From Scalesia atractyloides (lineage: Eukaryota > Streptophyta > Magnoliopsida > Asterales > Asteraceae), in contig CAMTDV010000012.1 of the NCBI GenBank assembly GCA_947069175.1, positions 36,612,341 through 36,676,340 of the forward strand: a stretch of DNA of 64,000 nucleotides. The letters are read 5' to 3'. Positions within the stretch are counted from its first letter, which is position 1. Each line of letters begins with the position of its first letter. The notes under the pieces were generated by a model. The model searched no databases. It saw only the letters and a program-made list of their open reading frames with translations, and was not told the DNA's origin. Positions 22,200 through 34,781 of this stretch are shown here, piece after piece. The position numbers were made by a program, and so were the translations under genes.

Positions 22200-25100
22200 A
22201 AGTAAAAATGATGTTCCGGTGTGGTCTACTTTTCAGATTTTTTTGAAATCTCAGTTTCAGCCTCCTCCTCCTCAGACTCAATTTTCAAAGATTTAATCCC
22301 ATATTTTCTTTTACTAAAAAAACAGATTTGTCAAATGCTCTTGTGAAAATGTCTGCTTTTTGAAAATCCGTTTGAATTTTTACCACATTATTCAACTTTT
22401 CTCGTAATAGTCACTGATACAGTTATAATGGATTTCAATGTGTTTAGTTTTAGAGTGTGAACTGGATTTTTAGTGTTCGAAATGGCAGTAGAATTATCAA
22501 CAAAGGTATGGGTAGAAAGAAATTGCAAACCGTAATGCCGCATTTGTTGCTAGATCCATAACACTTGCGAGCAGCTAGATGCAGCTATGTATTCGGCTTC
22601 ACAAGTTGAAGTAGACACGATTATCTGTTTCTAGCATTACCAGGTGACTAATATGCTTCCAAAGATCTGGCACCATGCTGTTGTTGCCTTTGAGTTCTTT
22701 TTGCAACCGCTATAGTCAGAATCACTGTACGCTATGAGCTCAAACTTATCATCATGAGGATACCATAACCCGGTGTTAGGGCATCCCTTTAGATATCAAA
22801 GAGTTCTTTTCATAGCTGACAAATGGGAGTTCCTCGAATTTTACTGGTAACGATCCATAAACACGTCAGATACATGATGTTGGGACGAGAAGTCATGAGA
22901 TACATTAGAGAACCTTTCATTGAGCAATAGAGATTCGGGTCAATGGTTTCACCTGATTCATCTGGACAAATCCCATGGTTTGGTGGCAAAGGAGTGCTGG
23001 CTGGTTTACAATCTTACATCTGAATTGATTCAAGAAGTTGTTGACATATTTAGTCTGGTGAGTGAATATTCTAGACTTGGATTGATTCACCTGTAACCCC
23101 AAAAAACATCGTTAGTTGACCCAAAGATTATATCGTGGACATATATCTGTACTAGTAAAGAGATCCTCATTTTTCTCTTTGGTGAAGAGTGCACAATCCG
23201 TTGTTTCTCTTTTGAACTCGTGTTCAATCAGATACGTAGACAAAGTCTCGTACCAGGCTCTCAGGGCTTGGTGTAGAATGTAGAATGCTTTGTCTAGCTA
23301 ATAAACTTTATCAGGCTTAAGCGAATTGACAAACCCCGTGGTTGTGCGACATACACCTCTTCTTTCACAATCTCGTATAAAAATGCAGACTTCACATTCA
23401 TTTGTAATACCTTGAAATTTTTGTAAGATTGTAGGCTAATAAGATTCTAATAGACTTAAGTCTTGCAGCTGGAGTCTATACTTCTTTGAAATATGTTCCC
23501 TCTTGCTGATTAAATCCTTGCACAATGAGCCGAGCTTTATTCCTCACTATCACACCCTGTTCGTCCTTTTTTACATTTGAAATCCCAGCGAGTTCCGATA
23601 TTTTTGGTATTCTCTAGTAAATCAACTAAATGCCAGACAACAATTTCTAAAATTGTAACAATTCTTTTTGCATTGCATTTACCCATGAATCCTATTTCAA
23701 AGCTTCTTTGTACGTTTACGTTCAGCTTACGAAATAAAGAACACTAATGAAACTTTGCTCTGAACACGTGGCACTTTGGAATAAAAGCAACTCAAAGCTT
23801 TTGACACTTGGTTTCTGGATGCACGCCATTTGATGGATTACCTATAACGATCTTAAGTGGATAATTATTTTGAGTTTGGGTTGAAGTATGTACCGGGACC
23901 TCTACTTCTGTACTCCAATCTTGCAGATTTAGCTTGGCAACATTGTTAGTTATTGGTGCAATAGACGAAGTAGCTTCATCTACAATAGGAATATCATCAT
24001 TAACATATTCATTTTGCACTTCGTGAGTCTGAGATTTTGTTTCATTGCTATTGGCATCTTCAAACTTTGAACTAGTTACATTATAATTTTCAGCTGTAGT
24101 TTCAGGTTCTGGTTCAGGTGAAGTGTGAGAGGTACTAGGAGCTTCAATATATGTTGGGGGGGATACATAAGATGTTGTCAAAGTAACAACAACTAGTCTA
24201 GGAATATTTGGTTGATAAACACTTTGTTGTTGGTAATACATATGTGAAATTTTTCTTATGTAGGCTCCAAAAGTAGATTAAACGAATCCGAACAACACAT
24301 CATAATCAAACATCCATTCTGCTCCTTTACGGTTTGTGGTAAAGTGAACTTTTGACAATCAACATGTAACCACTCAACAATTTGGCCGGTACTTGGAACA
24401 ACCACTCTCTTCTTCAGACTATTGTTGTGTGATAAAGTTCCCTGTATTTCTTTAGGACCAAATTTACCATCAGGATCGATTAAAGTACATGGTGATTCAA
24501 ACGATTATAGATACTTGAGATTCGTCTTTTTGTTGTTCAACTGTTTATAACATGTATTTGCATGCTTTTTCATTATCAGGACCCGTTCAATGTGTTGCAG
24601 GCAATGACTACGACTTCATTCCAAACCTTCACTGGTAGCCTTGAGTCTGCCAGCATTGTAAGTGTTGTTTCAATTAGAGTACGATTCTTTCCGCAGCTAT
24701 GCCATTCTGCTGGGGAGGATACGATGCACTAAATTCATGTAAGATCCCTTTCTCGTTACAGCATTGATACATACTCTGGTTTTTGAACCCGGTCCCGTAA
24801 TCGCATCTGATCCTCCGTACCTTCAACTTATACAAAGATTCAACTTTGAAAATTAAAGTTTTCACACACTCGAACATCCCGTCTTTTGAATTAAGAAACA
24901 TCACCGAAGAGAATCTTGTGTAATTGTTAGTGATCACGAGACAATAAAGATCATTTGCGATACTTCTTACATTGAATGGGCCAAATAGATCCATATGGAA
25001 CCTCTCTAAAGGTGTGTTGATTGAATTTAATAGCTTTTTTGTATGCAACATTTTCTTTTGTTTTCCTTTCATGCACGAGACACAGGCTTCATTCAAAAGA

Positions 25101-25760
25101 AAACATTTAACATTGATGCCTTCGACCAAATTATTCTTCATGAGGTAATTCATCTTCCTCAGGTGTATATGGTCCATTCATCAATGCCTAGAATAGATTC
25201 CTTCTCAGTGGCTTCAGAAATAAAACATGCTTCGGTTGGTCAAGTAGTGGATGCAACACTCATGTCGAGAACATACAAGTCATTTTCTCAAGGAGTGCGC
25301 ATGAGGATCCATTCTTCAGGTATCACGAAATCTAGCTTTAGAATAAGACATTCTTTATCATTGAAATATGTTGTGTACTTCTTGTCACATATTTGCGAAA
25401 TACTAAGAAGATTCTTCTCCATCTCTGCCACGTAGTTGAATTTGATCGAAAATCACACAACCGTTAGATAAAATACGTTGCCCTTTATTTTCTTAACTTC
25501 ATCTCCTACAAAAGAGACATAGTCCCCGTTATAAGGTTTAACGTTGCAGAGGAGGGCTAATACGCCTGTCGTGTACCTAGAGGCTCTTCTATCCATTATC
25601 CACTTGCTGAATGTGGATTTGCATGGAGCTCCCTACACACGAAATTTAAAATGATTAGTTAAAAATGGGGGCCCAAGCCTTGATGGTCCTAGGTCTTCCC
25701 GGTTAATTAAAGACTGACACATCCATCCTTGTTGCATTTAGTGGATCAGATGACACACCT
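22200..25760 (-). pseudogene. Degenerate Copia retrotransposon pol (integrase, RT, RNase H)
   Basis: Read leftwards on the minus strand. A pre-integrase region lies at about 25180-25500 (EKNLLSISQICDKKYTT-like in translation). The zinc-binding remnant and integrase lie at 24674-25177 (HMDLFGPF, CLVITNNYTRF, a YPPQQNGIAAER block). A Ser/Thr/Pro-rich linker lies at 23792-24241. RT follows at about 23000-23700 (NVKSAFLYEIVKEEVYV-like block; the active-site box reads YVHD instead of YVDD near 23140). RNase H lies at about 22400-22800 (STSTCEAEYIAAS-like). Frames shift and many stops occur throughout, so it is dead. The domain order IN before RT is diagnostic of Ty1/Copia. Confidence 0.8.
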
Positions 25761-25784
25761 TCTGAAATTCTCTATAGATTTTGT

Positions 25785-25920
25785 TTTCCAAGTTTGTTGT
25801 TTCGAAAAAAAGTTAGTTCTTGATACACAGTTTTTGAAACATTTTGAGTTAAAACACTTTGTGGTTTTGGTGTAGTGTGTGGTTTGTGATCATCAACTTT
25901 TACTACCTTCAAGTATGTTG
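25785..25920 (+). repeat. Inverted copy of a Copia gag segment, left arm
   Basis: Reverse complement of about 28768-28905 with roughly 85-90 percent apparent identity (TTTTGTTTTCCAAGTTTGTT ... CTACCTTCAAG). Here the gag sense strand is plus, opposite to the adjacent pol. Together the two arms bracket a 2.85-kb block. Confidence 0.8.
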
Positions 25921-27308
25921 ATGTGCTAAAAGTGGTCAAAAAAAATAAATAAACTGAATTTACCTAAATTAGACACTCTAAGCTTTAAATTTATAAACTT
26001 AGACTCGATCTAAACCTAAAGCACATAACCGGCAAGTGTATCGATCAATGCAGTATAGCTAAAGTAAGTCCGAGTATCGAACCCACGAGACTCTCTAATT
26101 ACATCAACTAGAGTCTATCCAGACCTACACTAACACGGACACGACACTAACCATTTTTATATTCAAGGGGGTTTTTCTAAATATCCTAAAATTGTAAATT
26201 AATTAACTAAAATTACCGAATCACGAATTAACTAAGGTTTTACTCAATTGATGGGAACGACTGCCTAGACTGGATTCCTGATTTATTATGGTAATTATGT
26301 TTATTAATTATTATGGCACCGATATCTTATTATACTAAACCTACCGAGATACCGAACAAGCCCCTCGACCCTTCTCAAGGTGAAACTTATGAAACTCTAA
26401 ATAGGCTATTATGACTACCGGTTACTAGACTTCTTCACAAGTTATCTAGGTTTCTCAAAGTACCCTAATATGATTCACTTCCTCACGGGTTATAAACCTG
26501 GGATAAGTTTGGAATTTCAGTTTAACTTGTTAGACAACTATCACATAGAAAACTAGTTCAGACTCCTCACAGATATCCTACCTAGAAATTTAATGACGAA
26601 TACCTAACAATAATTTCGCACCTCACAGCTATTGAAATTAGTAGACACTTTAGTTTATTAAACCACCAAATAGTACTTCTGATGTGTATCGGCCGATTAA
26701 CCCTAAAGATTATAATTTATTCCATGATATAGACACTTACCAAAATTTATAACCTAGTATGAATCTATTTCGTAATATAATGCAACAAAAGCTAATAAAA
26801 CAATTCAAAGCATGCAGACACATTAAACCTAATAAACCAAACTGACTACTTTTATCAACAATCCATAAATAACTAATTAAACATAATAAAAATCAAAACT
26901 TATAAATCTATCATCATAGTTTAGGCGTTTAGGCAGTAAAGGAAGTCTAGCCAAGAATAATAGTAAAGAAAAAAAAGTCTCACACGAATAATAAATCATG
27001 TTCATAAATTAAATAAATACAAAGTTTATCGAAACTGAACACTAACTCATTACGAACCAAACTCGAATCTTGAATCAGCAACTCGAACCAATCACCTTCT
27101 TGTCTTCTCTATGCGTCTAATGTTGTTCGTCTCTCTCCATTATTGCGTCTCATCTTCCCTTTTAAAATACGGATCTATTTTGTTACATATAGTATCACAA
27201 TTTACATCCAATACGTTTCATGATCTGGGCTTGGCTAGGTATCACAAAAGTATGATGTGGGCCGGCCTCATTCTATTAAATTGCTTCCCTCAGTGAATGT
27301 ATAATGTA
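25921..27308. other. Unassigned AT-rich DNA inside the inverted repeat
   Basis: No coding region supported. Contains TACCTAAATT..., and a TCGAACCCACGAGACTC stretch (26075-26095) that resembles the reverse complement of a Pol III B box, but no matching A box was found. Probably decayed transposon sequence. Confidence 0.35.
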
Positions 27309-27316
27309 GCCTCCCC

Positions 27317-28521
27317 TAGAGATGGGCATAATCGGGTTTTATTATTACCTAGAACCGGTTCCAACCCGGACCCGGCTCTGTTTGGATGTCATTGGAACCG
27401 GGTATGGTGTGGAACCGGGTCCAGTTCCTACCCGGGTTCACACCCAAGAATATGGAACCGTGTAGAACCGGGTACGGGTGTTATGGAACCGGGTATGGTG
27501 TGGAACCGGGTATGGTGCGGAACCGGTTTCTGATAGTGTGGGAACCGGTTCCTGGCAGTCAAACCTGCCATTTACTGTTCAGAACCGGTTCCTGACAGCC
27601 ATTTACTGTTCAGTCAAACCTGCCATTTTACTATTGGGAACCGGTTCCTGACAGTCAAACCTGCCATTTGTTCAAACGGTTCCGATAAAATGTACCGTGA
27701 ACCGGTTCCTGATAAATGTTACCGTTGGAACCGGTTCCTGATTAAAGAATCGGTTTTTGTATATAAACCCCTTCCTACTTACCATTTCTAAACTTAACAC
27801 TTTATACTTCAAATCTAATACTATCAAAGAGATAACGATGGCTTGCGACGATGAGGTCGTGGTTGTTTTGGAAACCAAAAGAAACCCCGCTATTTGGAAG
27901 CACTTTGACTTGTGCTTGATGTTGGATAGCCATGAAATGGCTAGATGCAAGGGGTGCGGGAAGTTCATGAAGGCGTCGGCCAACTCGACGCTCAAGAAAC
28001 ACACCGACAGCCATTGTCTGGTGATAAAGGCGAAAAACAATGAAAAGGGTGAAGCATCCGGGACCGGGTCATCGAAAGTTTAGTTTGTTTTATGTATTAT
28101 AAACCCATTTGTGTTTTATGATTAGTATGGTTAGTGTTTTATATGTTTTGTTTAACGTTTCTTGTTTAGGTTGTTTGTGTAACCGGTTACTTGTTTCTCG
28201 TAATAAATAGTTTTATGTTTATGTATTATACCTTGTTCTAGCAAAGACTTATAAAAAAACTCACATTAAAAATATATTGACGCCGGGTCTGGAAGGTTAC
28301 CGTAGGAACCGGGTATGATAAGAACCGGTTACGGGTACAACCCGGGTACGGGTTGGGACCGGTTCCGGAACTTATTTTTTTCCAAAAATGTGGAACCGGG
28401 TAGGAACCATCGGGTATTTTGAACCCGGAACCGGTTCTACTATATGTCGGGTAGGAACCGGAACCGTCCCAGGTAGGTTCCACCAGGTTGGGTTTGGAAC
28501 CGGTTATTATGCCCATCTCTA
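27317..28521. mobile_element. Non-autonomous hAT transposon, 1205 bp
   Basis: Perfect 8-bp target-site duplication GCCTCCCC at 27309-27316 and 28522-28529. Terminal inverted repeats TAGAGATGGGCATAAT match over 16 of 16 bases. Both subterminal regions are packed with GGAACCGGTTCC and GAACCGGGT words in both orientations, as expected for hAT transposase binding arrays. The element keeps one small ORF with a BED-type zinc finger (27838-28083) but lacks the catalytic and dimerisation domains, so it would need transposase supplied in trans. Confidence 0.93.
27838..28083 (+). CDS. BED-type zinc finger protein (hAT transposase N-terminus), 81 aa
   Basis: ATG at 27838 (ATGGCTTGCGACGATGAGG) to TAG at 28083. 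Residues 20-60 form a BED finger: WKHFDLCLML, then C-x2-C (RCKGCGKF), then H-x4-H-type ligands (LKKHTDSHC). A basic/Gly-Ser-rich tail follows (NNEKGEASGTGSSKV). BED fingers sit at the N-terminus of hAT transposases and bind transposon ends. Here no RNase H-like catalytic domain or hATC domain follows, and the ORF is clean with a stop and an A/T-rich 3' region. A longer frame begins at 27757, but the sequence before 27838 does not look conserved, so I chose 27838. It could be a relic or a DNA-binding-only product. Confidence 0.7.
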   Translation: MACDDEVVVVLETKRNPAIWKHFDLCLMLDSHEMARCKGCGKFMKASANSTLKKHTDSHCLVIKAKNNEKGEASGTGSSKV

Positions 28522-28529
28522 GCCTCCCC

Positions 28530-28767
28530 TTTGTAATTTATCCTTTAATTAAGACGTAGACATAAGAAATTCTCAATTAATGTCTCATTAAACTTGTAAT
28601 TAATTTTATTCATACGTAGACAATTGTGATATAATTCAATTACTAATCAATTAATGTAATAGCCATTAATTATGTATGATTTTCTATGAAAACTAATAAA
28701 TAACCATTTAGATATAGAAGAACATTTATATAAAAATATATATAATTTAAATCACATATGTTAAAGA
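28530..28767. other. AT-rich spacer
   Basis: Very AT-rich sequence between the hAT element and the right inverted-repeat arm. No feature identified. Confidence 0.3.
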
Positions 28768-29081
28768 AAATCTTGAAGGTAGTAAAAGTTGATGATCACA
28801 AACTACGCACTACACCAAAACCTCACGGTGTTTCAATTTAAAATGTTTCAAAAACTGTGTATCAAAAACAAATCTTTTTCAAAACAACAAACTTGGAAAA
28901 CAATACTTTTCAAGCTTTTCACTTTGAAAGTTGACTTTTTACTTTGGGACTTCAAGAGGATAGCATTCGCTTTGCTTTTTAACTTGTGCAAGTACGGACA
29001 ATTGTAGGAAACATATTTTACTTCACCACAGTTGTAGCATGTTCTCCAATCAACAAATTGTCGAGCTAAGATCATGTACAA
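28768..29081 (-). pseudogene. Copia gag fragment with zinc knuckle; includes right inverted-repeat arm
   Basis: Minus-strand frame from 29081 contains a CCHC-type zinc knuckle remnant (CYNCGEVKYVSYNCP; the His position is replaced) followed by a lysine-rich stretch. This is the nucleic-acid-binding part of gag, probably from the same Copia element whose pol lies at 22200-25760. 28768-28905 is repeated inverted at 25785-25920. Confidence 0.7.
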
Positions 29082-29099
29082 ACCGTGTTAAGTTTAAAA

Positions 29100-31530
29100 A
29101 CCACAAGAACAGTTCTCAACCATCTATATTTTAAATCAATGGTTGTTATTGATTGCAAACAATTCCTTAAAATTAGTAGTTTGTAATCTTAAGGGCAATT
29201 TAGTAATTGTAATGTTTTAATTAAAAAATGGTTAAAAAAATCCTACAAAGTCGGCCACTTGCAACTAAAAAAATTCTCCTAATAAGAGACCCTCCCCAAA
29301 ACCCATAAAAACCTATTAGCACATTTGGTTTACACTAGCACATTTGTTTTATACCAGCACAATAAAGGTTTAAACTCTCAACATATTAGCACATTTGGTT
29401 TATCTCAACACATTTGTTTTACGGTAGTACAATTGTTGATGATGTTTAAAAATTTGAAAACTGATGTTAGACGAATAAATATTTCGTAGACAAGACAAAA
29501 AGATAAGTAATTTTGTTTCGAATATTGATTGTTTCACGTCGAGATATAATTTTTGAGGTAATTAGCTCCACAATTTAATCGGTTAGCATTTTTTTTTATT
29601 TTTAAGGTAGATTTAAATATTGTTTATGAACATATTAGCACATTTGGTTCATATCAGCATATTTGATTTTTTACTTACACAACATACGATAAGGAGAAGG
29701 TTTAATGCAGAACACTAATATTGTGAAAACATGAATAACAAAATGAATCATTCATTTTTTCAATCCTAAAAACCTAAAGTAAATGAAAATATTACAAATG
29801 TAAGTTTTATTGTTTCTTCAACTAGAATTCAAAAGAAAATACAAAAAATGTTCAGTTTTTATATAACCTACACATATGTAGGTTAAATTATCTTAATGTA
29901 TGTAGATTATGTGTAGGTAAAAACATATGATTTTTTTCGTATATATAATAAGGTTTTTACATATTTCTCCATTTTAAGTAGGCTTATTATATATTTCCTC
30001 ATAAAAAATCAATTACATAAAAGAAACTACCGAATTACCCTTGCAAAAGTCTTATCAGTTCCTTTCTTCTTCCCCTCTTGTACTCACCACGCAGCCAAAC
30101 CCTACACAACACCATCTTCCTTTCTTCTTCCTCTGGTATCTGGTAGATTGTGTTTATCGAATCTTACGTAATCGCTAGTCTTATGTAATCACCATCGTTT
30201 GTGGACATGCTTATGGTGAATCGCTGGTCTGATGTAGAAGGCCGAAAATATTCAAGATTCTTTTCTCACAAATTGCAAGTTATAAAAGTGTAGTCATGCC
30301 TTTCAAAAAAAAAAATGTCTAGCGGAAGAACCAACTTTGTTCTTTTGACAAATCTTCTTCCCTGTTAAGGAATAACTTCGGCTGGAAAAAAGAGCTCCTG
30401 ATTCAGATTTGCCTCTTAACAAAAGGGTTATATAAGTGAGCCAGTAAAACCCTTACCTAATATGCTCATAATTTTAATCTTTTTATCCTTTTTGCTACTT
30501 TATTATACACATTTACTATGAATCATTTCACTTTTAGTTACAAAGCATATTAATATTCAAAGTGGTAACCAGGGAACAGGCTAAACGAATTAGATAGGTT
30601 TCACCCAGAGTATAATTTTATCATATATTTAGAATATTATTGTAATTCGCCTAAACATGTTAGTTATTATCAAAAAAAAACTAAAAAGTAGACAAGAATG
30701 TTTGTGGGTTAACCAAACCCATCCACATATCAATTAGCTGAAATAGGTAATTTAAATTCATCAAACAAGTATTTGCATGGTTACAATTGGAACGACGTAT
30801 GTTGCTGTTGCAGGGCCAGATGATAGAAGTAACATGCATGCTAATATGCATTTTATGTTATGACTTCATCTAAATATAACAAACTTGTCCAATTACATCA
30901 AAACAGAAGGTAGACGAGCAATTGCTTATATTTGAAAGCATTTGTTTATGATTTGCTTTATCAGGGATAACGACATAATTAATTTGCTTCTTTTTTCGTT
31001 GACCAATGGTGTTATATGCATCCCTGGACTACTATTTACTGTCATGATTTATTCTTAGTATGGAGTATGTGGTTAAACGTTGTTTGTCTACTCTTTGTTT
31101 GTTTTTTAATATAAGTTTTTTCAGTGTTGATAGCTATTGACAGTGTATTAAATTAGTGCTATTTAGCATGATTTTACGTCCTCTCCTCACACATCATAAG
31201 AGGACTTAATGCTAGTTACCATATAAATTTCAACCTGTCTATTCGTTCAACCTGAAAACAAAATGATTTATTTAAATAGACAACAATTTTACCTGCCAAA
31301 ACAGTATAAGCCACGAATTTAAAAAAAAAATAAATAAACAAAGTAATCATTATTCATGCCTTTTACTTACCCTAACATACGTGAAAAATAACAATAAATA
31401 AATAAATCATGCCTTTCTCCACGCCTAATACTTTATTTTCTTTTCAACTTGATTCGAAATAAAGACAAATCCATGCCTTGTTTTGAGCAATCCCCACCCA
31501 AAGTACTTAGTATTATAGAGATGGAGTATA
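29100..31530. other. Non-coding DNA with a TAGCACATTTG short-repeat cluster
   Basis: Between 29318 and 29650 the word TAGCACATTTGGTTTA or close variants appears about five times (29318, 29336, 29388, 29636). 30045-30150 is CT-rich and resembles a plant 5' leader (CTTTCTTCTTCCCC...), but no ORF follows. 30150-31530 shows nothing definite. Confidence 0.4.
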
Positions 31531-31533
31531 TTA

Positions 31534-31818
31534 GAGCATTCACAACATGTCATTTATTCTCGTGTAATTGTAGCCTTTATATTTTTAAAGTGGTTGTAAA
31601 TGTTGTGAGTGGACGAGAGAAAAATAAAAAAAGGTTATTGTTTATCAGTAAATTTGGAGTATATACTATTCACCTCTATAAATTTTTAATATTTTTTAAA
31701 AATGGTTATGAGTGAAGTAGAGGAAAAAGATAATGATAAAAATATAAAAAAATATTATTTACTTAATGTTTTTAGTATAATTACAGAGATAGAGTAAAAG
31801 GTTTGATTAGAAATGCTC
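31534..31818. mobile_element. Tourist-like (PIF/Harbinger) MITE, 285 bp
   Basis: TTA on both sides (31531-31533 and 31819-31821), inverted ends GAGCATTC... and ...GAAATGCTC. AT-rich interior with AAAAATATAAAAAAATATT, typical of this MITE class. No coding capacity. Confidence 0.55.
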
Positions 31819-31871
31819 TTACATTATACTTATGTTTTACTTATGTTTATGGTACTCTTAATTAATGAAAA

Positions 31872-31873
31872 TA

Positions 31874-31915
<42 letters not shown>

Positions 31916-31930
31916 GTTGTTGTTGTTATT
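31872..31930 (+). repeat. (ATT)n microsatellite grading into (TTG)n
   Basis: About 14 ATT units (about 31876-31915) followed by several TTG units. Any ORF through it is low complexity and not a gene. Confidence 0.9.
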
Positions 31931-33400
31931 GTAATATCAATATAATTACTATTGATCGTATCTTTTTCTTTAACTCATTCTATAGAATTTTGAGTATGCC
32001 ACTACAATATATTATATTATTCACGTCTCGATATAAATTTTATTCAGAACAGAGCCGTGAGTATTAATTACAAGTTATCAAAACACACACGTATATGTTA
32101 TTAAATCTACGTTATAGTTAAGTTTTATTATTATATAAAGTTACATCTTTTACCATTTTCGTTATTTTGACAATAATATACATATTTTTATAAAATTTCG
32201 ATAATGCCATTGTGTTGTGTTTTTTTATGTTATTTTGTTTAACTATTTTTATAATAAGAAGTGTCATAATTTTTTTGTCATAAGCTATGTAGTTAAAATC
32301 CTGATATATTACGATATATCAGTTATCAGTCCTTTACCGAGATATCAGTGCAAAATATCGCAAGAATATCGGTACCGATAATATCAACGGTATTGACCTA
32401 TATTTAAACAATATATCAAGGATTTTCCTGATATAAGTACATTTCGTCTTATTTATACCATTTGTCTTTTTTTCTTATTGCTGCTATTAGTGTTTTAAGT
32501 CTTAATTGTGAGTTGGTACTATTAAATGTTACTGATTTAAGTCTTAGTTAGTTCTTACTTGTTACAATTGTTAGTGTTTTGCAAGTTGCAAAAAGGTTAA
32601 TCTGTTATATATATATATAAATTTAGTGTTCGATTGCTATATATATAAATTTAGCATGATATTAAAATTACCGATATCTCACCGCGATAATCGATATCTC
32701 AAATATCGGTCCTTGACCGGTATCCGATATTTTACGTATTAACTACTTAGGTCGTAAGATATAACGAGTCTCGATACCATCTCAGTGCTATGACGAAACG
32801 ATATGATACTGTCCAAACAAGATTGGTACCGATATCAGTATTATTAGAACGGGTGTTGGTATTCCTTTTTATGCTTTTCAATCGATATAAAACACATGTT
32901 GATATCCTATTAAAAATATCACGATTTTATTTTTGTGTTTTCACTTTTGGTTGCTATACCGACTTTTAGCGTCATACGTGTAATATAACTAACCGGTAGC
33001 CAATCAGATTTCCACCACAAATCTTAGGGAAATCACACTAGTGAATTAGTAAAAAATGTTTTTTAATTAAATTATCTTAAAAAAATGTTTTCTCTTAATT
33101 TAATAAAAAATGTATTTAAGCTTTATAGAAAGTGTTTTTGAAACTAAAAGAAAAAAACTTTTTAAAATAAACAAATTTTTTGGAGGTGAATATGATAACT
33201 TTGGTGTGATTTATAAGGTAGGGTATTATAAGAAGAGTGGTACGTTCAGTGTAACCCTTAATATTCTGTTATATACTATATTAAAACACAACTAGGTGAT
33301 TCAGTACTTATTATCCTCTTCTTTTTCCTTTTAATTGCAAGAAAGTCATCCACACTCAGATAAAGAGAGAGGTGTTTCCCTAAAAAGTCCTTTTTTTTTC
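31931..33400. other. Non-coding DNA with ATATCGG-type dispersed repeat
   Basis: 32290-32440 and 32640-32880 are rich in GATATC, ATATCGG and CCGATA words in both orientations, suggesting an old inverted-repeat element of unknown class. The remainder is AT-rich and featureless. Confidence 0.35.
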
Positions 33401-33478
33401 TATGAAAGCAATCTCAACCATCAAATTTAATGATCAACGGTTGAGATCAATGTGTAGAGAAAAGCTAGAAGGGTATAT

Positions 33479-33812
33479 TTGAGACTATGAGAACCGCATA
33501 CTGCACTTTTACCTTACGCTTTAAGTATTATCTACAAGGTGATCACATAACCTTCTACTACATCACTTTATTAAATCACTAATGCACCATGTAGATGTAG
33601 GGATTAGCTCAGTATTGGCACCAAAAGTACTATCTCAAAAATTGCCAAATATGGTACAGTTGAGACTATGAGACTTTGGAAGGGTATACTTGAGACTATG
33701 AGAACCGGATAGTGCACTTATACCTTGACCTTTAAATGTAATCTATAAGGCGGTCACATAACCTTCTACCACATCCCCTCACTAATCGCCAATGCACCGT
33801 GTACAAGTGATT
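33479..33812 (+). repeat. Direct duplication of about 120 bp
   Basis: GAGACTATGAGAACCGCATA ... CACATAACCTTCTACTACAT ... AATGCACC...GTA occurs at about 33479-33600 and again at about 33690-33812, separated by about 90 bases. Roughly 85 percent similar by eye. No coding potential. Confidence 0.7.
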
Positions 33813-33864
33813 TATGCGATTTTTGCAGTTCTGAAACATAAAGGTAGTTATGAAAAGAACACAC

Positions 33865-33925
33865 TCATACATACACACACATATACATATAATATATGAG
33901 TGTGTATGTGTGTATGGAGAGAGAG
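33865..33925. repeat. ACACAC/GTGTGT inverted repeat (potential hairpin)
   Basis: ACACACTCATACATACACAC is followed within 20 bases by a complementary GAGTGTGTATGTGTGTATGG stretch. Likely a microsatellite-derived hairpin. Confidence 0.6.
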
Positions 33926-33959
33926 AGATAGAGAGTATATATATGAGGTTCATAGGGGA

Positions 33960-34781
33960 ACTCCAATAAAGGGAGAATCGGCCCTAAGGAACTTTGATTT
34001 TACTCATTCCATCTGCATTGGAACCATTAGTCGAACCCTATATATCTAATGTTTAACTTTAAGGTTTAGGTGTTGAGGAGTCGGTTACAACGACGTTGAT
34101 GAGTTCAATCAAATTTCATTTTTTGTCGGTTTCCCTCTGGTTCTCCATGTTTTTTGTAGTTCCCCAGTTGTGGGGGGGGGGGGGGATGTTCATTTGAGAA
34201 GAAATTCAATAAATGGCTTAATTGTAAAACAATAAATGATTTTTAACTTCTCCATTAATTAACATTCTATCCTACACAGTTCAAATTATATCCTGCACAT
34301 ATCGAAATTGTGAAGACCGTTTCCATATGAGTAGCTCAGGTAATATCTGTTAACCTAGTCCAAATTGTGCGGATCTAACTTAGTTAGGCGACAATACAAG
34401 ATTACTTAATTTTCCTCATTTTCATTAATTTGTCAATGTTTACAATCCTGAAAACAAACTGACAGAGCTTCGCGGTCTAGTCAGCAAAATCTATCTAACC
34501 CTAAGTTCACACGTCTATTTATACACATGAGAATTACCTTCGTGCAAACTAAGAGACCTCCGTACAAATGTGACTACATCCATGGGACTAGCTTACTTCT
34601 GCACGGATATGTATTTCAGTACGAAAGTAACATTACATCAAAAATCAAATAATCTAACATTCATCCTATTACTGACTCGACATGGCTCGATGACGTAGGC
34701 AGTAGACATAGTGCATCAACAAACTCCCCTTAAATGTTGCCATATTCTTGATCCGTCTTCAAAAATTCATAACTTCAAAAA
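33960..34781. other. Non-coding DNA with a poly-G tract
   Basis: Holds 14 consecutive G at 34172-34185 following TTCCCCAGTTGT. No gene supported. Confidence 0.35.

Noticed and set aside
26074..26098. Possible tRNA gene (TCGAACCCACGAG, B-box-like on the minus strand)
   Set aside because: No A box at the right distance and no cloverleaf could be built.
27297..27595. Gly/Trp/Val-rich ORFs over the hAT left end
   Set aside because: Arise from translating the GGAACCGGGT subterminal repeats.
31813..32067. ORF with a poly-tyrosine run
   Set aside because: Produced by translation of the ATT microsatellite.
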